Positions 17,098 to 26,371 of a stretch of DNA of 64,000 nucleotides are shown here, piece after piece. The first letter of the stretch is position 1, and each line of letters begins with the position of its first letter. The notes beneath the pieces are model-generated. The model saw nothing but the letters and a program-made list of their open reading frames with translations. It searched no databases and was not told the origin of the DNA. A program made the position numbers and the translations under genes. The DNA is from Clavibacter sepedonicus (GTDB lineage: Bacteria > Actinomycetota > Actinomycetes > Actinomycetales > Microbacteriaceae): assembly GCF_000069225.1 (NCBI RefSeq), contig NC_010407.1, positions 1,116,001 to 1,180,000 of the forward strand, in the 5' to 3' direction.

Positions 17098-18027
17098 CTA
17101 CGCGGGGTAGACGACCCCGGTGAGCTGCTCGGACGCGTCCCAGAGACGGCGGGCGAGCTCGGGGTCCTTCGACCACGGGCTCGAGACGGCGAGGTGCGGC
17201 ATGCCTCTCATCCCGCCGGGGCCCGCGGGCCCGTAGTAGTCGCCCGGGTGCACGCCGAGGCCGGTCGCCGCCTGGATCTGCGGGAGCGCGCCCACGCGCA
17301 CGTCCTGGCCCATCGCGGCCGGCCCGAACTTGGCCGCCAGGTCGCTCATGACGCCCTGGGGCCCGGATCCCGGACCGTTCTTCGCGAGGTTCGTGGAGGT
17401 GACGCCGGGGTGCGCGGCGACGGACGTGAGGCCCCACGCGCGCTCATCCGACAGCGCCTGCAGGCGGCGCATGAAGAGCAGGTTCGCGAGCTTGGCCTGG
17501 CCGTAGGCCGCCCAGGGGCTGTAGCGCCGCTCGGACTGGAGGTCGCCGAACGCGATGCGGCCCATCCAGTGCGCGAGGCTCGAGACGACGACCACGCGAG
17601 GCGCGTCGGCCGCCCGGAGCGCAGGCAGCAGCAGGCCGGTCAGCGCGAAGTGGCCGAGGTGGTTCGTGCCGAGCTGGATCTCGAAGCCGTCGCGCGTCTC
17701 GCGCCGGTCCGGCGGGGCCATGACGCCGGCGTTGTCGACGAGGATGTCGATCGGCCCGCGCTCGACCTCGCGGTCGGCGAAGGCGCGCACGGAGGCGAGG
17801 TCGGCGAGGTCGAGGGATCCGACCTCCACGTGGACGCCGGGGTGGCGGTCGCGGATGGTGCCCGCCGCGTCCTCGCCGCGCTCCGGGTCGCGCGAGGTGA
17901 GCACGACGGAGGCGCCGGCCGCGGCGAGCCGACGGGCGGTCTCGAGGCCGAGGCCGCTGTTGCCGCCGGTGACGACGGCGCGCTTCCCGTCGAGCGGGCT
18001 GATGATGATGTCGGTGGGACGGGGCAC
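17098..18027 (-). CDS. SDR family oxidoreductase (retinol-dehydrogenase-like)
   Basis: A 309-residue short-chain dehydrogenase of the extended retinol-dehydrogenase/WWOX-like type. AVVTGGNSGLGLETARRLA is the NAD(P)-binding motif, followed by NAG in LVDNAGVMAP and the catalytic YGQAKLANL near residue 175. The GTG at 18027 was chosen because AGAGGAG lies just upstream. The upstream region is shared with a divergent gene at 18154. A hairpin terminator follows at 17050. Substrate unknown. Confidence 0.85.
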   Translation of the reverse strand: MPRPTDIIISPLDGKRAVVTGGNSGLGLETARRLAAAGASVVLTSRDPERGEDAAGTIRDRHPGVHVEVGSLDLADLASVRAFADREVERGPIDILVDNAGVMAPPDRRETRDGFEIQLGTNHLGHFALTGLLLPALRAADAPRVVVVSSLAHWMGRIAFGDLQSERRYSPWAAYGQAKLANLLFMRRLQALSDERAWGLTSVAAHPGVTSTNLAKNGPGSGPQGVMSDLAAKFGPAAMGQDVRVGALPQIQAATGLGVHPGDYYGPAGPGGMRGMPHLAVSSPWSKDPELARRLWDASEQLTGVVYPA

Positions 18028-18153
18028 GCGGACTCCTCTGGCGGATGGGATCCCCACGCTACCGAGGTCGGCCGGGCGTCGCCCGTGCGGGCGGCGCGGG
18101 CCGCGCGCCGGACGGCCGTCGGGAGCCGCCGATGGGAGGATCGGGGCACGTGG

Positions 18154-18501
18154 ATGAGACGCGGCCGGGACGGATTAGAGGGCGAGCGGGGGAGCGCGGA
18201 GACGCACGCGATCGGGGTCGGGGCCGTGGTCGTGATCCTCGACGGCGCGGCCGCCACCGGCGACCCCGCGCTCGACGGCGAGCCCGTCGGCCTCGTGGTC
18301 GCCTCCGCATCCGACGGCCTGCGCAGCGTCAGCCCCGTGCCGACCGCGCGCGGCCGCGCCTGGGTCGTGGAGCTCGGCTCGGACGACGACGGCGCCGCCG
18401 GTCGCCGGGTCGTCGTGCCGCAGAGCGCGCTGCGCCTGGTCGACGACGCCGACGAGACTGTCTCCGCGCTGCCCGCCGACGACCTGCCGCCGCGCGCGTG
18501 A
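18154..18501 (+). CDS. Hypothetical 115-residue protein
   Basis: A small protein starting at ATG 18154, with GGAGGA about a dozen bases upstream. After a basic start it forms alternating strands such as IGVGAVVVILDG, GLVVASASDGL and RAWVVELGSDDD, ending in an acidic tail. No signal peptide or membrane helix is evident. The stop overlaps the GTG of the M20 peptidase gene (GTGA), so the two are probably translated together. I do not recognise a family; it may be a small beta-barrel accessory protein. Confidence 0.55.
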   Translation: MRRGRDGLEGERGSAETHAIGVGAVVVILDGAAATGDPALDGEPVGLVVASASDGLRSVSPVPTARGRAWVVELGSDDDGAAGRRVVVPQSALRLVDDADETVSALPADDLPPRA

Positions 18502-19736
18502 GCGGCGCCGTGCCGGGGTCCGACGCCGGCACCGTCGGCACCGCCGGCCTCGTGGATCCCGTCGACCTCGCCGCCGAGCTGATCCGCATCGACTCGACCA
18601 ACCCCGACCTCGTGGCTGGAGCCGCGGGCGAGACCGCCGTCGCCGCCCACGTCGCCGCCTGGCTCCGCGCCCGCGGCTTCGACGTGCGCGTGCTCGAGGA
18701 CGCCCCCGGGCGTCCGACCGTGCTCGCCACCGCGCGCGGCACGGGCGGCGGCCGCACGATCCTGCTGGACGGGCACCTCGACACCGTCCCGCCCGGCGAC
18801 CCCGAGCGCGGCGGCCTGCGTCCCCGGGTCGAGGACGGACGCCTCCTCGGCCGCGGCGCCTTCGACATGAAGGCGGGCCTCGCCGCGATGATGGTCGCGG
18901 CCGACCGCGCCCGGCGGATCGGCACGCGCGGGGACGTCGTGCTCGCGCTCGTCGCCGACGAGGAGTTCGCGAGCCTCGGCACCGAGGAGGCGCTGCGGGC
19001 CCTCGCCGCGGCCGACACGCGGATCGACGGCGCGGTGATCTCCGAGCCCAGCCAGTCGGAGGCGATCGTGGCCCACCGCGGCTTCGGCTGGTACGAGGTC
19101 CGCCTGCGCGGGCGCGCGGCGCACGGATCGATGCCGGAGCAGGGCGTCGACGCGATCGCGCACGCGGGCCTCGTGCTGCGCGACCTCGACGCGCTCGCCG
19201 AGCGCCTCGCGGCCGGGCCGCGCCACCCGCTCCTCGGCACGGGCGCGGTGCGCGTCTCCCGGATCCACGGCGGCTCGGATGCGGCCACGGTCGCCGACTC
19301 CTGCGTGCTCACGCTCGAGCGGCGGTTCCTCCCCGGCCAGTCGACGGCGGACGTGGAGGCCGAGCTGCGAACGGCGCTCGACGCGGTCGCCGCCCGCACG
19401 CCGGGCATGGACGCCGAGCTCGGGGTCCTCGTCGCCCGCGCCGCCTTCGAGGCCGACGTCGACGGGCCGCTCGCGCGCGCCGTGCTCGACAGCGGGATGC
19501 GCGTCACCGGATCGCCCGTCCCGCACCGCGGCGAGCCCTTCTGGACCGACGCGGGACTCGTGCACGAGGCCGGCATCCCGTGCATCCTCCTGGGCGTCAC
19601 GGGCGGCGGCGCGCACGCGGACGAGGAGTGGGCCGAGGTCGACTCCGTCCGGCAGCTCGCCGACGTGCTCGAGGGCGCGATCCTCGACTTCTGCGGGAGC
19701 GACGCCGCCCTGCCGACGAGCCGCCCGGTCGCCTAG
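18498..19736 (+). CDS. M20 family metallopeptidase (ArgE/DapE/CPG2 type)
   Basis: A 412-residue zinc-dependent peptidase or deacylase. GHLDTVPPGD supplies the first zinc histidine and catalytic Asp, GAFDMKAG the bridging Asp, ADEEFAS the Glu pair, and a dimerisation domain begins near HRGFGWYEVRLRG. The GTG start overlaps the preceding stop. The stop codon TAG (19734-19736) lies directly at the left edge of the IS481 element, and the duplicated target CCTAG includes it, so the protein is intact. Before the insertion this gene was followed immediately by the S9 peptidase now at 20805, hinting at a former peptide-degrading operon. Confidence 0.87.
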   Translation: MSGAVPGSDAGTVGTAGLVDPVDLAAELIRIDSTNPDLVAGAAGETAVAAHVAAWLRARGFDVRVLEDAPGRPTVLATARGTGGGRTILLDGHLDTVPPGDPERGGLRPRVEDGRLLGRGAFDMKAGLAAMMVAADRARRIGTRGDVVLALVADEEFASLGTEEALRALAAADTRIDGAVISEPSQSEAIVAHRGFGWYEVRLRGRAAHGSMPEQGVDAIAHAGLVLRDLDALAERLAAGPRHPLLGTGAVRVSRIHGGSDAATVADSCVLTLERRFLPGQSTADVEAELRTALDAVAARTPGMDAELGVLVARAAFEADVDGPLARAVLDSGMRVTGSPVPHRGEPFWTDAGLVHEAGIPCILLGVTGGGAHADEEWAEVDSVRQLADVLEGAILDFCGSDAALPTSRPVA

Positions 19737-19737
19737 T

Positions 19738-20790
19738 TGTAGTTCCTCGGGAGGTTGTGAACGCTGGGGCGGATAGCGAAGACCTCCGGGACGATGTGAG
19801 TTACCAAGCACACGTCATCACCGGAGGTCTTCGTGACTCACGCTAATGCCCCGTTCGCTCCCGTGGGCAGGCTTCGGCTTGCTCGGTTGATCGTTGAGGA
19901 CGGGTGGCCGGTCCGGCGTGCGGCGGAGAGGTTCCAGTGCTCGCCGGCGACGGCGTCGAGATGGGCTCGCCGGTATCGGGCCGGGTTGCCGATGACGGAT
20001 CGCTCATCCCGCCCGCACCGGCAACCGACCCGCACGAGTCAGCGTCGGGAGCGGCGGATCGTCGCGCTGAGATTCACCCGCCGGTGGGGCCCGCACCGCA
20101 TCAGCTACCACCTGCGTATCCCCCGTTCCACGGTCGAGCGGGTCCTCCGTCGCTACCGGATGCCGTTGCTCACGCACCTGGATTCCGCGACGGGACTCCC
20201 CGTCCGACGCTCGCCCGCGCGACGTTACGAGCACTCCTCACCGGGAGATCTGGTCCACGTCGACATCAAGAAGCTCGGCCGCATCCCGGACGGCGGCGGG
20301 CACCGAGTCCTCGGCAGAGCGGCCGGCCGGAGGAACACTCCCCGGACCGGGCGGGGATACGCGTTCCTGCATCACGCCGTGGATGACCACTCCCGACTCG
20401 CGTACTCCGAGATCCTCACCGACGAGCGCAAGGAGACCGCTGCCGCGTTCTGGGCCCGCGCGAACGCGTTCTTCACCGCCGCGGGCATCACCGTGATCCG
20501 TGTCCTGACGGACAACGGCTCCTGCTACCGCTCCCACGCCTTCACCGAGGCGCTCGGCACCATCGCCCACACACGCACCCGCCCCTACCGGCCCCAGACC
20601 AACGGGAAGGTCGAGCGCTTCAACCGCACCCTCGCCACCGAGTGGGCCTACGCCCATCCCTATCGCACCGACGAGGCCCGCGCCGCGACCTACGACGCCT
20701 GGCTGCATCACTACAACCACCACCGCCCCCACACCGGCATCGGCGGACTCACGCCCGCCGAACGCGTTCACAACCTCACTGGGAACTACA
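19738..20790 (+). mobile_element. IS481-family insertion sequence, complete
   Basis: An element of 1,053 bases with imperfect terminal inverted repeats. The left end begins TGTAGTTCCTCGGGAGG (19738) and the complement of the right end begins TGTAGTTCCCAGTGAGG (ending 20790). Both continue TTGTGAACGC. The flanks CCTAGT (left) and CCTAGC (right) suggest a 5-6 base target duplication. It carries one transposase gene. The size and the ends are reminiscent of IS1121-type elements of Clavibacter, which I cannot confirm. It sits between two intact genes and disrupts neither. Confidence 0.88.
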
Positions 20791-20795
20791 CCTAG
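19833..20795 (+). CDS. IS481-family DDE transposase
   Basis: A 320-residue transposase. The N-terminal helix-turn-helix is ERFQCSPATASRWARRYRAG. The integrase (rve) domain has catalytic Asp in VHVDIKKLG (near 145), Asp in VLTDNGSCY (near 226) and Glu in NGKVERFNR (near 259). The GTG at 19833 lies inside the element. The last sense codon uses the terminal A of the element plus two target bases, and the stop codon TAG (20793-20795) is wholly target DNA. The gene therefore depends on the insertion site for termination. No frameshift or internal stop is present, so it looks active. Confidence 0.92.
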   Translation: MTHANAPFAPVGRLRLARLIVEDGWPVRRAAERFQCSPATASRWARRYRAGLPMTDRSSRPHRQPTRTSQRRERRIVALRFTRRWGPHRISYHLRIPRSTVERVLRRYRMPLLTHLDSATGLPVRRSPARRYEHSSPGDLVHVDIKKLGRIPDGGGHRVLGRAAGRRNTPRTGRGYAFLHHAVDDHSRLAYSEILTDERKETAAAFWARANAFFTAAGITVIRVLTDNGSCYRSHAFTEALGTIAHTRTRPYRPQTNGKVERFNRTLATEWAYAHPYRTDEARAATYDAWLHHYNHHRPHTGIGGLTPAERVHNLTGNYT

Positions 20796-20804
20796 CGTGG
20801 GAGC

Positions 20805-22946
20805 ATGTCCGACACCCGCACCCCCTTCTCCGAGCTCGACGAGTTCATCGCCATGCCGCGCCTCGGCGGCCTCGTGCTCTCCCCCGACGGACGCCGCGCC
20901 GTGCTCACCGTCACGACCCTCGACGCCGCGCGGACCGGCTACCGCCACGCCCTCTGGGCCGTGCCCGCGTCGGGCGGCGGCGTGCCGCGGCGCCTCACCC
21001 GCTCGGCGAAGAGCGAGGCGGGCGCGGCCTTCACGGCATCCGGCGACCTCCTGTTCGTCTCGTCCCGGCCCGACGCCGACGACGCCGAGGAGAAGGACGC
21101 CGCGCAGCTGTGGATCCTCCCGGCCGACGGCGGCGAGGCCCGCGCGCTCACCCGGCTCGCCGGCGGGGTGGACGGCATCGCGGCCGTCGCGCGCGACGCG
21201 GCCACGCTGATCCTGCGGGCGCCGCTGCTGCCCGGGTCCGGCTCGCTCGAGGCCGACGCCGTGGAGCGGAAGAAGCGGTCGGATCTGAAGGTCAACGCGA
21301 TCCTGCACGAGAGCTACCCCGTGCGCTACTGGGACCACGACCTCGGCCCCGACGAGCCGCACCTGCTCGCGCTCGACCTCGCCGACGCGCTCGTCGAGGA
21401 GCCCGCGCGTCCCACGACGGCGGACGCGGCCACCGCGCTCGCCGCCGAGGCCGCCACCGAGGACGGCGGATCCGCAGCAGCCGCGCCCGCCGCCAACGCC
21501 CAGCCGTACCCGGCCTCGCTGCCGCGTCCGCGGGACCTCACGCCGCGGCCCGGCCGCACGCTCGACCACGCGGCCGCCGCCATCTCGCCGGACGGCCGCA
21601 CGCTCGTCGTCGCGGTCGGCGTGAAGGAGCGCCGCGGCGACCGGCAGGCGCTCGTGTCGATCGACGTCGCGACCGGCGAGCGGACCACGCTCCTCGACGT
21701 GCCCGGCGTCGACCTCGAGATGCCCGCCATCAGCCCGGACGGCGCCCTCCTCGCCTACATGCGCACCGACCGGGCCACGCCCGCCGCGCCCACGCAGCAG
21801 GAGATCTGGGTGTCGGCCCTCGACGGATCCGGCGCCCGCCGCGTCGCCGCCGGGTGGGACCGCTGGCCGTCGTCGCTGCGGTTCGACGCGGACTCGCAGG
21901 GACTCGTCGTCACGGCCGACCAGGACGGGCGCGGACCCGTGTTCCGCATCGGCCTCGACGACGCCGTCACGCAGCTCATGACCGACGACCACACCTACAC
22001 GGACGTGCAGGTCGACCCCGGGACGGGCGACGTGGTCGCCCTGCGCTCCTCGTGGATGGCGCCCGCGCACCCCGTGCGCGTGTCGGCCGCCGACGGATCC
22101 GTGACGGAGCTCGCGACGCCGGCGCCCGTTCCCGCGACGACCGGCACCATGACCGAGGTCGAGACGACGGCCGCCGACGGCGCCCGCGTGCGCGGCTGGC
22201 TGATGCTGCCGGACGGCGCGTCGGCCGAGGCGCCCGCGCCGCTGCTGCTCTGGATCCACGGCGGACCGCTCAACAGCTGGAACGCCTGGAGCTGGCGCTG
22301 GACCCCGCAGGTGATGGTGGCGCGCGGCTACGCGGTGCTGCTCCCGGATCCCGCGCTCAGCACCGGCTACGGCCTCGACTTCATCGCGCGCGGCTGGGAC
22401 GCGTGGGGCGAGGCGCCCTTCACCGACCTCATGTCGATCACGGACGCCGTCGAGGCGCGCGACGACGTCGACGAGACCCGGACGGCTGCGATGGGCGGCT
22501 CGTTCGGCGGCTACATGGCCAACTGGGTCGCGGGCCACACCGATCGCTTCCGCGCGATCGTCAGCCACGCGAGCCTGTGGGCGCTCGACCAGTTCGGGCC
22601 GACCACCGACTCGTCGCAGTACTGGCAGAGCATCTTCTCGGCGCAAGGGCTCGACCGGAACTCGCCGCACCACTCGGTGCGCGACATCGTGACGCCCATG
22701 CTCGTGATCCACAGCGACCGCGACTACCGCGTGCCCGTGGGCGAGAGCCTGCGCCTCTGGTCGGAGCTCGCCGAGCACCACGCCTCCGACGACGGCACGA
22801 CGCCGCACCGGTTCCTGATCTTCCCGGACGAGAACCACTGGATCCTGAAGCCCCAGCAGTCGGTGGTCTGGTACCGGACGGTGCTCGCGTTCCTCGACCA
22901 GCACGTGCACGGGAAGGACTGGGTGCGGCCCGAGGCGCTCGGCTAG
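20805..22946 (+). CDS. S9 family prolyl oligopeptidase-type serine peptidase
   Basis: A 713-residue cytoplasmic peptidase. The N-terminal two thirds have WD-like beta-propeller strands (LSPDGRRAVLTV, ISPDGRTLVVAV, ISPDGALLAYM). The C-terminal alpha/beta-hydrolase domain has the nucleophile in MGGSFGGYMANW (Ser near 566), Asp in IHSDRDYRVPVGE (near 637) and His in FPDENHWIL (near 676). This is the acylaminoacyl-peptidase branch of S9. The ATG at 20805 has GTGGGAG upstream, only a few bases from the IS481 right end, so its promoter may lie within the element or further upstream. Confidence 0.9.
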   Translation: MSDTRTPFSELDEFIAMPRLGGLVLSPDGRRAVLTVTTLDAARTGYRHALWAVPASGGGVPRRLTRSAKSEAGAAFTASGDLLFVSSRPDADDAEEKDAAQLWILPADGGEARALTRLAGGVDGIAAVARDAATLILRAPLLPGSGSLEADAVERKKRSDLKVNAILHESYPVRYWDHDLGPDEPHLLALDLADALVEEPARPTTADAATALAAEAATEDGGSAAAAPAANAQPYPASLPRPRDLTPRPGRTLDHAAAAISPDGRTLVVAVGVKERRGDRQALVSIDVATGERTTLLDVPGVDLEMPAISPDGALLAYMRTDRATPAAPTQQEIWVSALDGSGARRVAAGWDRWPSSLRFDADSQGLVVTADQDGRGPVFRIGLDDAVTQLMTDDHTYTDVQVDPGTGDVVALRSSWMAPAHPVRVSAADGSVTELATPAPVPATTGTMTEVETTAADGARVRGWLMLPDGASAEAPAPLLLWIHGGPLNSWNAWSWRWTPQVMVARGYAVLLPDPALSTGYGLDFIARGWDAWGEAPFTDLMSITDAVEARDDVDETRTAAMGGSFGGYMANWVAGHTDRFRAIVSHASLWALDQFGPTTDSSQYWQSIFSAQGLDRNSPHHSVRDIVTPMLVIHSDRDYRVPVGESLRLWSELAEHHASDDGTTPHRFLIFPDENHWILKPQQSVVWYRTVLAFLDQHVHGKDWVRPEALG

Positions 22947-22964
22947 CGGCGGCGGTCCGGTCGC

Positions 22965-23666
22965 TCAGGCGAGCGCCCGGACCAGCTCGCCGAGGTCGGC
23001 GACCTCCAGGTCCACGAGGTCGCCGGCTCCGGGGCGCTCGGCGCCCGGGCGCGCGACGTACGCCGTGCGGAAGCCGTGCGCGGAGGCCGCGCGCAGGTCC
23101 CACGGGTGGGCGGCGAGGAACAGGGTGCGCGCGGGATCCAGGTCGAGCGCGTCGATGGCGTGCCGGTAGGCGGCGGGCGCGGGCTTGAAGGTGCGGACGG
23201 ATCCGCTGGAGAGGATGGCGTCCCACGCGATCGCCTCCGCGTGCGCCAGTCGGGCGAGCGCGGCGAGGTCCCCGTTGCTGAGACCGGCGACGAGACGCTC
23301 TCGACGGAGCGCGGCCGTCGCCTCTGGGACGTCGGGCCACGCGCGGTGCTCGCGGTCGGAACGTGCGGCTCGCGCGCGGATCCCCGGGGTGGGGTCCCCG
23401 CCGAGCCCGGCGACCGCCTCGACCGCCGCCGCGCCCATGAGCTCGGCATGCGGCTGCCACGGGGCGTCACCCCTGACGACGGCGGACATCCGCGCGTCGA
23501 GGTTCCCCTCCCGCCGCCGCCGGAGTTCCGTCGCGGAGGCCAGCCCTGCCTCGGCGGCGATCTCGTCGGCCACGCGCGCCCAGGTCGCGTCCTCGTCGAC
23601 GAGCGTGCCGATGACGTCGAAGACGACGGCGTCGACGCGGTCCGGAAAAAGGGGTGTCCTGTCCAT
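22965..23666 (-). CDS. HAD superfamily hydrolase, haloacid dehalogenase type II-like
   Basis: A 233-residue HAD-fold protein. Motif I is VVFDVIGTLVDED (nucleophile Asp17), motif II is LSNGD, motif III is FKPAPAAY, and FLAAHPWDLRAASAHGF carries the C-terminal acidic motif region. This matches 2-haloacid dehalogenase-like proteins, though the substrate may be another small molecule. The gene is convergent with the S9 peptidase (18 bases apart). It probably starts a short minus-strand unit of its own. Confidence 0.82.
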   Translation of the reverse strand: MDRTPLFPDRVDAVVFDVIGTLVDEDATWARVADEIAAEAGLASATELRRRREGNLDARMSAVVRGDAPWQPHAELMGAAAVEAVAGLGGDPTPGIRARAARSDREHRAWPDVPEATAALRRERLVAGLSNGDLAALARLAHAEAIAWDAILSSGSVRTFKPAPAAYRHAIDALDLDPARTLFLAAHPWDLRAASAHGFRTAYVARPGAERPGAGDLVDLEVADLGELVRALA

Positions 23667-23721
23667 GGATCGCAGTCAACCAGGCGAGGGCGCGGGAACC
23701 CCGGCCCGGCGCAGCCGCGGC

Positions 23722-24447
23722 TCAGGCCTCGTCGCGGTAGACCACCTGGCGCTCGCCCGCCCGGACGGCCGCGGTCAGCCGGTTGCCGGCGGGCGGGAGC
23801 GGGCAGTTCATCCAGTCGGAGAAGCCGCAGGGCGGGACGACGGCGCGCGTGAAGTCGAGGGTCACGGGCCCGTCGCCGTCGGGGCGGGGGAGGAAGAGGA
23901 AGCGGCTGGGCGCGTAGCTCTCGCGGCCGGTGGTGGCGTCCGCGAAGACGAGCTGGAGGCGGTCGCCGTCGGCGAAGGCGCTGAGGCGCACCTCGGACCC
24001 CTCGATCTCCACGACGATGTCGCCGGGCACGGGCAGCTCGCGCGTGCGACCGGCGTCGGCGATGTGCTCGAAGGGGATCACGCGGTCGTCGTCGACGCGC
24101 TCGAAGCGGCCCTCGAGGATCCACTCGGGCGCGTACGGGTAGACCTCGATGTCCTCGAACGCGCGGTTCTTCGGGCTCGCCGAGTCCCAGAGCCGGTAGC
24201 CGTACTCGGGCTCGCCGGTGTCGAGCGAGGTGCGCTCGATCCGCGTGAGCTGCACGGTGTCGGGCTGGCCGTCGAGCGCCTCGAGGTCGCTGACCTCCCG
24301 GCCGGGCTCGAGCCACGTCGTCTGGATGAGCGCGAGGCTGCCGAAGGGGCTCGTCACGGCGGCGAGACGGGCGCGGTGCCAGGCGTCGTATGCGGCGAGG
24401 GCGTCGGGGTCGGCGGGTCGGGCGGGATCGGTCGTCGTGTCGGTCAC
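23722..24447 (-). CDS. DUF1684 domain-containing protein
   Basis: A 241-residue soluble protein. The GTG at 24447 was chosen as start because the sequence upstream is intergenic in character and the divergent poxB-like gene begins at 24555. The C-terminal half contains TLDFTRAVVPPCGFSDWMNC, the hallmark of DUF1684 proteins, and earlier SPFGSLALIQTTWL. The function of this widespread actinobacterial family is not established. Conserved Cys, His-poor core and Trp residues do not suggest a known catalytic site. It shares an intergenic region of about 107 bases with the divergent gene. Confidence 0.8.
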   Translation of the reverse strand: MTDTTTDPARPADPDALAAYDAWHRARLAAVTSPFGSLALIQTTWLEPGREVSDLEALDGQPDTVQLTRIERTSLDTGEPEYGYRLWDSASPKNRAFEDIEVYPYAPEWILEGRFERVDDDRVIPFEHIADAGRTRELPVPGDIVVEIEGSEVRLSAFADGDRLQLVFADATTGRESYAPSRFLFLPRPDGDGPVTLDFTRAVVPPCGFSDWMNCPLPPAGNRLTAAVRAGERQVVYRDEA

Positions 24448-24554
24448 CTGATGGTCAACGCGCCTGGCGCGGTCGCATTCCCGGAGGGCGCGTCGCGCGG
24501 AGGTCGCGCGGAGGCGGCGGGTATTGACTGGAGGCACCGACGGAAGGACGCACC

Positions 24555-26309
24555 ATGGCACGCACGGTCGCCGATCAGCTCATCTCCCAGCTCCTCGCGG
24601 CGGGGGTCAGTCGCATCTACGGGGTGGTGGGCGATAGCCTCAACCCGGTCGTGGACGCGGTGCGGCGCACGGGCGGGAGCCGCAAGGGCGGCATCGACTG
24701 GATCCACGTGCGGAACGAGGAGGCGGGCGCGTTCGCCGCATCCGCCGAGGCGCAGCTCACGGGGAAGCTCGCCGTGTGCGCCGGATCCTGCGGGCCGGGC
24801 CACCTGCACCTCATCAACGGCCTGTACGACGCGCACCGCTCGGGCGCGCCCGTGCTCGCGATCGCGAGCCACATCACGACGAACCAGATCGGGTCCGGCT
24901 ACTTCCAGGAGACCCACCCCGACCGCCTCTTCGTCGAGTGCTCGCACTACACGGAGATGATCTCGACCGCGGTGCAGGCGCCGCGCGTCGTCGACCAGGC
25001 GATGCGGCACTCCCTCGCGCTCGGCGGCGTCAGCGTCATCACGCTGCCCGGCGACGTGGCGGAGTTCGAGGCGGAGGGCGAGGCGCCGGTCTTCTCGGTC
25101 CCGCGGCGACCGGCGATCGTCCCGGCCGAGGAGGACGTGCGCGCGCTCGCCGCCGCCATCGACGAGGCGGGGAGCGTCGCGATCTTCGCGGGCCGCGGCG
25201 CGGGATCCGCGCACGCCGAGCTCATGGAGCTCGCCGACAAGATCGCCGCGCCCGTCGGCCACTCGCTGCGCGGCAAGGACGTCATCCAGCACGACAACCC
25301 GTTCGACGTCGGCATGACCGGCCTCATCGGCTACGGCGCCGCGGCCGCAGGCATCGCGGGCGCCGACCTGCTGATCCTCATCGGCACCGACTTCCCCTAC
25401 GACCAGTTCCTGCCGGGCAAGGAGGTGCGGACCGCGCAGATCGACATCGCGCCCGAGCGCCTCGGCCGCCGCACCGACGTCGACATCGCGATCCACGGCG
25501 ACGCCCTCTCCACGATCCGCGCCGTGCTGCCGCTGGTCGAGCGGAAGACGGACCGCCGGTTCCTCGACAAGCTGCTCAAGGAGCAGGACAAGAAGGTCGA
25601 GCAGGTCGTCGGCGCGTACACGACGAAGGCGGAGAAGCTGACGCCGATCCACCCCGAGTACGCGGCCAGCATCCTCGACGAGGTCGCGAGCGACGATGCC
25701 GTCTTCCTGAGCGACACCGGCATGTGCAACGTGTGGACGGCGCGCTACATCACCCCGAACGGGCGCCGGCGAATGCTCGGGTCGCTCGTGCACGGATCCA
25801 TGGCCAACGCGCTGCCGATGGCGATCGGCGCGCAGATCGCGTACCCGGAGCGCCAGGTCGTGTCGGTCTCGGGCGACGGCGGGCTCTCGATGCTCATGGG
25901 GGAGCTCGTGACGGTCGCGGCGTACCAGCTGCCCGTCAAGGTCGTCGTCTTCAACAACTCGACGCTCGGGCTCGTGAAGGTCGAGATGCTCGTCGACGGG
26001 ATCCCGGACTTCGGCGTCGACGTGCCCATGGTCGACTACGCCGCGGTGGCGGCCGCGCTCGGGATCCACTCCCAGCGCGTCGAGGACCCGGCCGACATCC
26101 GCGGCGCGCTCGAAGCGGCGTTCGCGCACGACGGGCCCGCGCTCGTCGACCTCGTCACCGACCCGATGGCGCTCTCCATCCCGCCGGAGATCACGGCCGC
26201 GCAGGTGAAGGGCTTCGCGCTCTCGATGTCGAAGATCGTGATGAACGGCGGCGTCGGCGAGGCCGTGAAGCTCGCCCGCTCGAACCTGCGGAACATCCCG
26301 CGGCCGTGA
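24555..26309 (+). CDS. poxB: Pyruvate dehydrogenase (quinone), PoxB-like
   Basis: A 584-residue thiamine-diphosphate and FAD-dependent enzyme that oxidises pyruvate to acetate and CO2, passing electrons to membrane quinones. The catalytic Glu lies in VRNEEAGAFAASAEA (near 55), the ThDP motif begins GDGGLSMLMGE near 440 and ends VVFNN, and the middle domain IFAGRGAGSAHAEL binds FAD. The C-terminus, ending in VKLARSNLRNIPRP, resembles the lipid-binding tail region. AAGGAC precedes the ATG. It is followed after 62 bases by a small monooxygenase-like gene, probably in the same transcript. Confidence 0.9.
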   Translation: MARTVADQLISQLLAAGVSRIYGVVGDSLNPVVDAVRRTGGSRKGGIDWIHVRNEEAGAFAASAEAQLTGKLAVCAGSCGPGHLHLINGLYDAHRSGAPVLAIASHITTNQIGSGYFQETHPDRLFVECSHYTEMISTAVQAPRVVDQAMRHSLALGGVSVITLPGDVAEFEAEGEAPVFSVPRRPAIVPAEEDVRALAAAIDEAGSVAIFAGRGAGSAHAELMELADKIAAPVGHSLRGKDVIQHDNPFDVGMTGLIGYGAAAAGIAGADLLILIGTDFPYDQFLPGKEVRTAQIDIAPERLGRRTDVDIAIHGDALSTIRAVLPLVERKTDRRFLDKLLKEQDKKVEQVVGAYTTKAEKLTPIHPEYAASILDEVASDDAVFLSDTGMCNVWTARYITPNGRRRMLGSLVHGSMANALPMAIGAQIAYPERQVVSVSGDGGLSMLMGELVTVAAYQLPVKVVVFNNSTLGLVKVEMLVDGIPDFGVDVPMVDYAAVAAALGIHSQRVEDPADIRGALEAAFAHDGPALVDLVTDPMALSIPPEITAAQVKGFALSMSKIVMNGGVGEAVKLARSNLRNIPRP

Positions 26310-26371
26310 GCGATCCCGCGCACGCGTCCCGTCCTACCCCGAACCGTCCCACACCGAACCGAGGAGATCCC

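Noticed and set aside
15315..17123. 602-codon plus-strand frame opposite the acyl-CoA ligase
   Set aside because: The minus strand has all ligase motifs, and the plus frame shows no protein-like features.
20238..22910. 890-codon minus-strand frame
   Set aside because: Shadow of the IS481 transposase and S9 peptidase, both of which have intact catalytic motifs.
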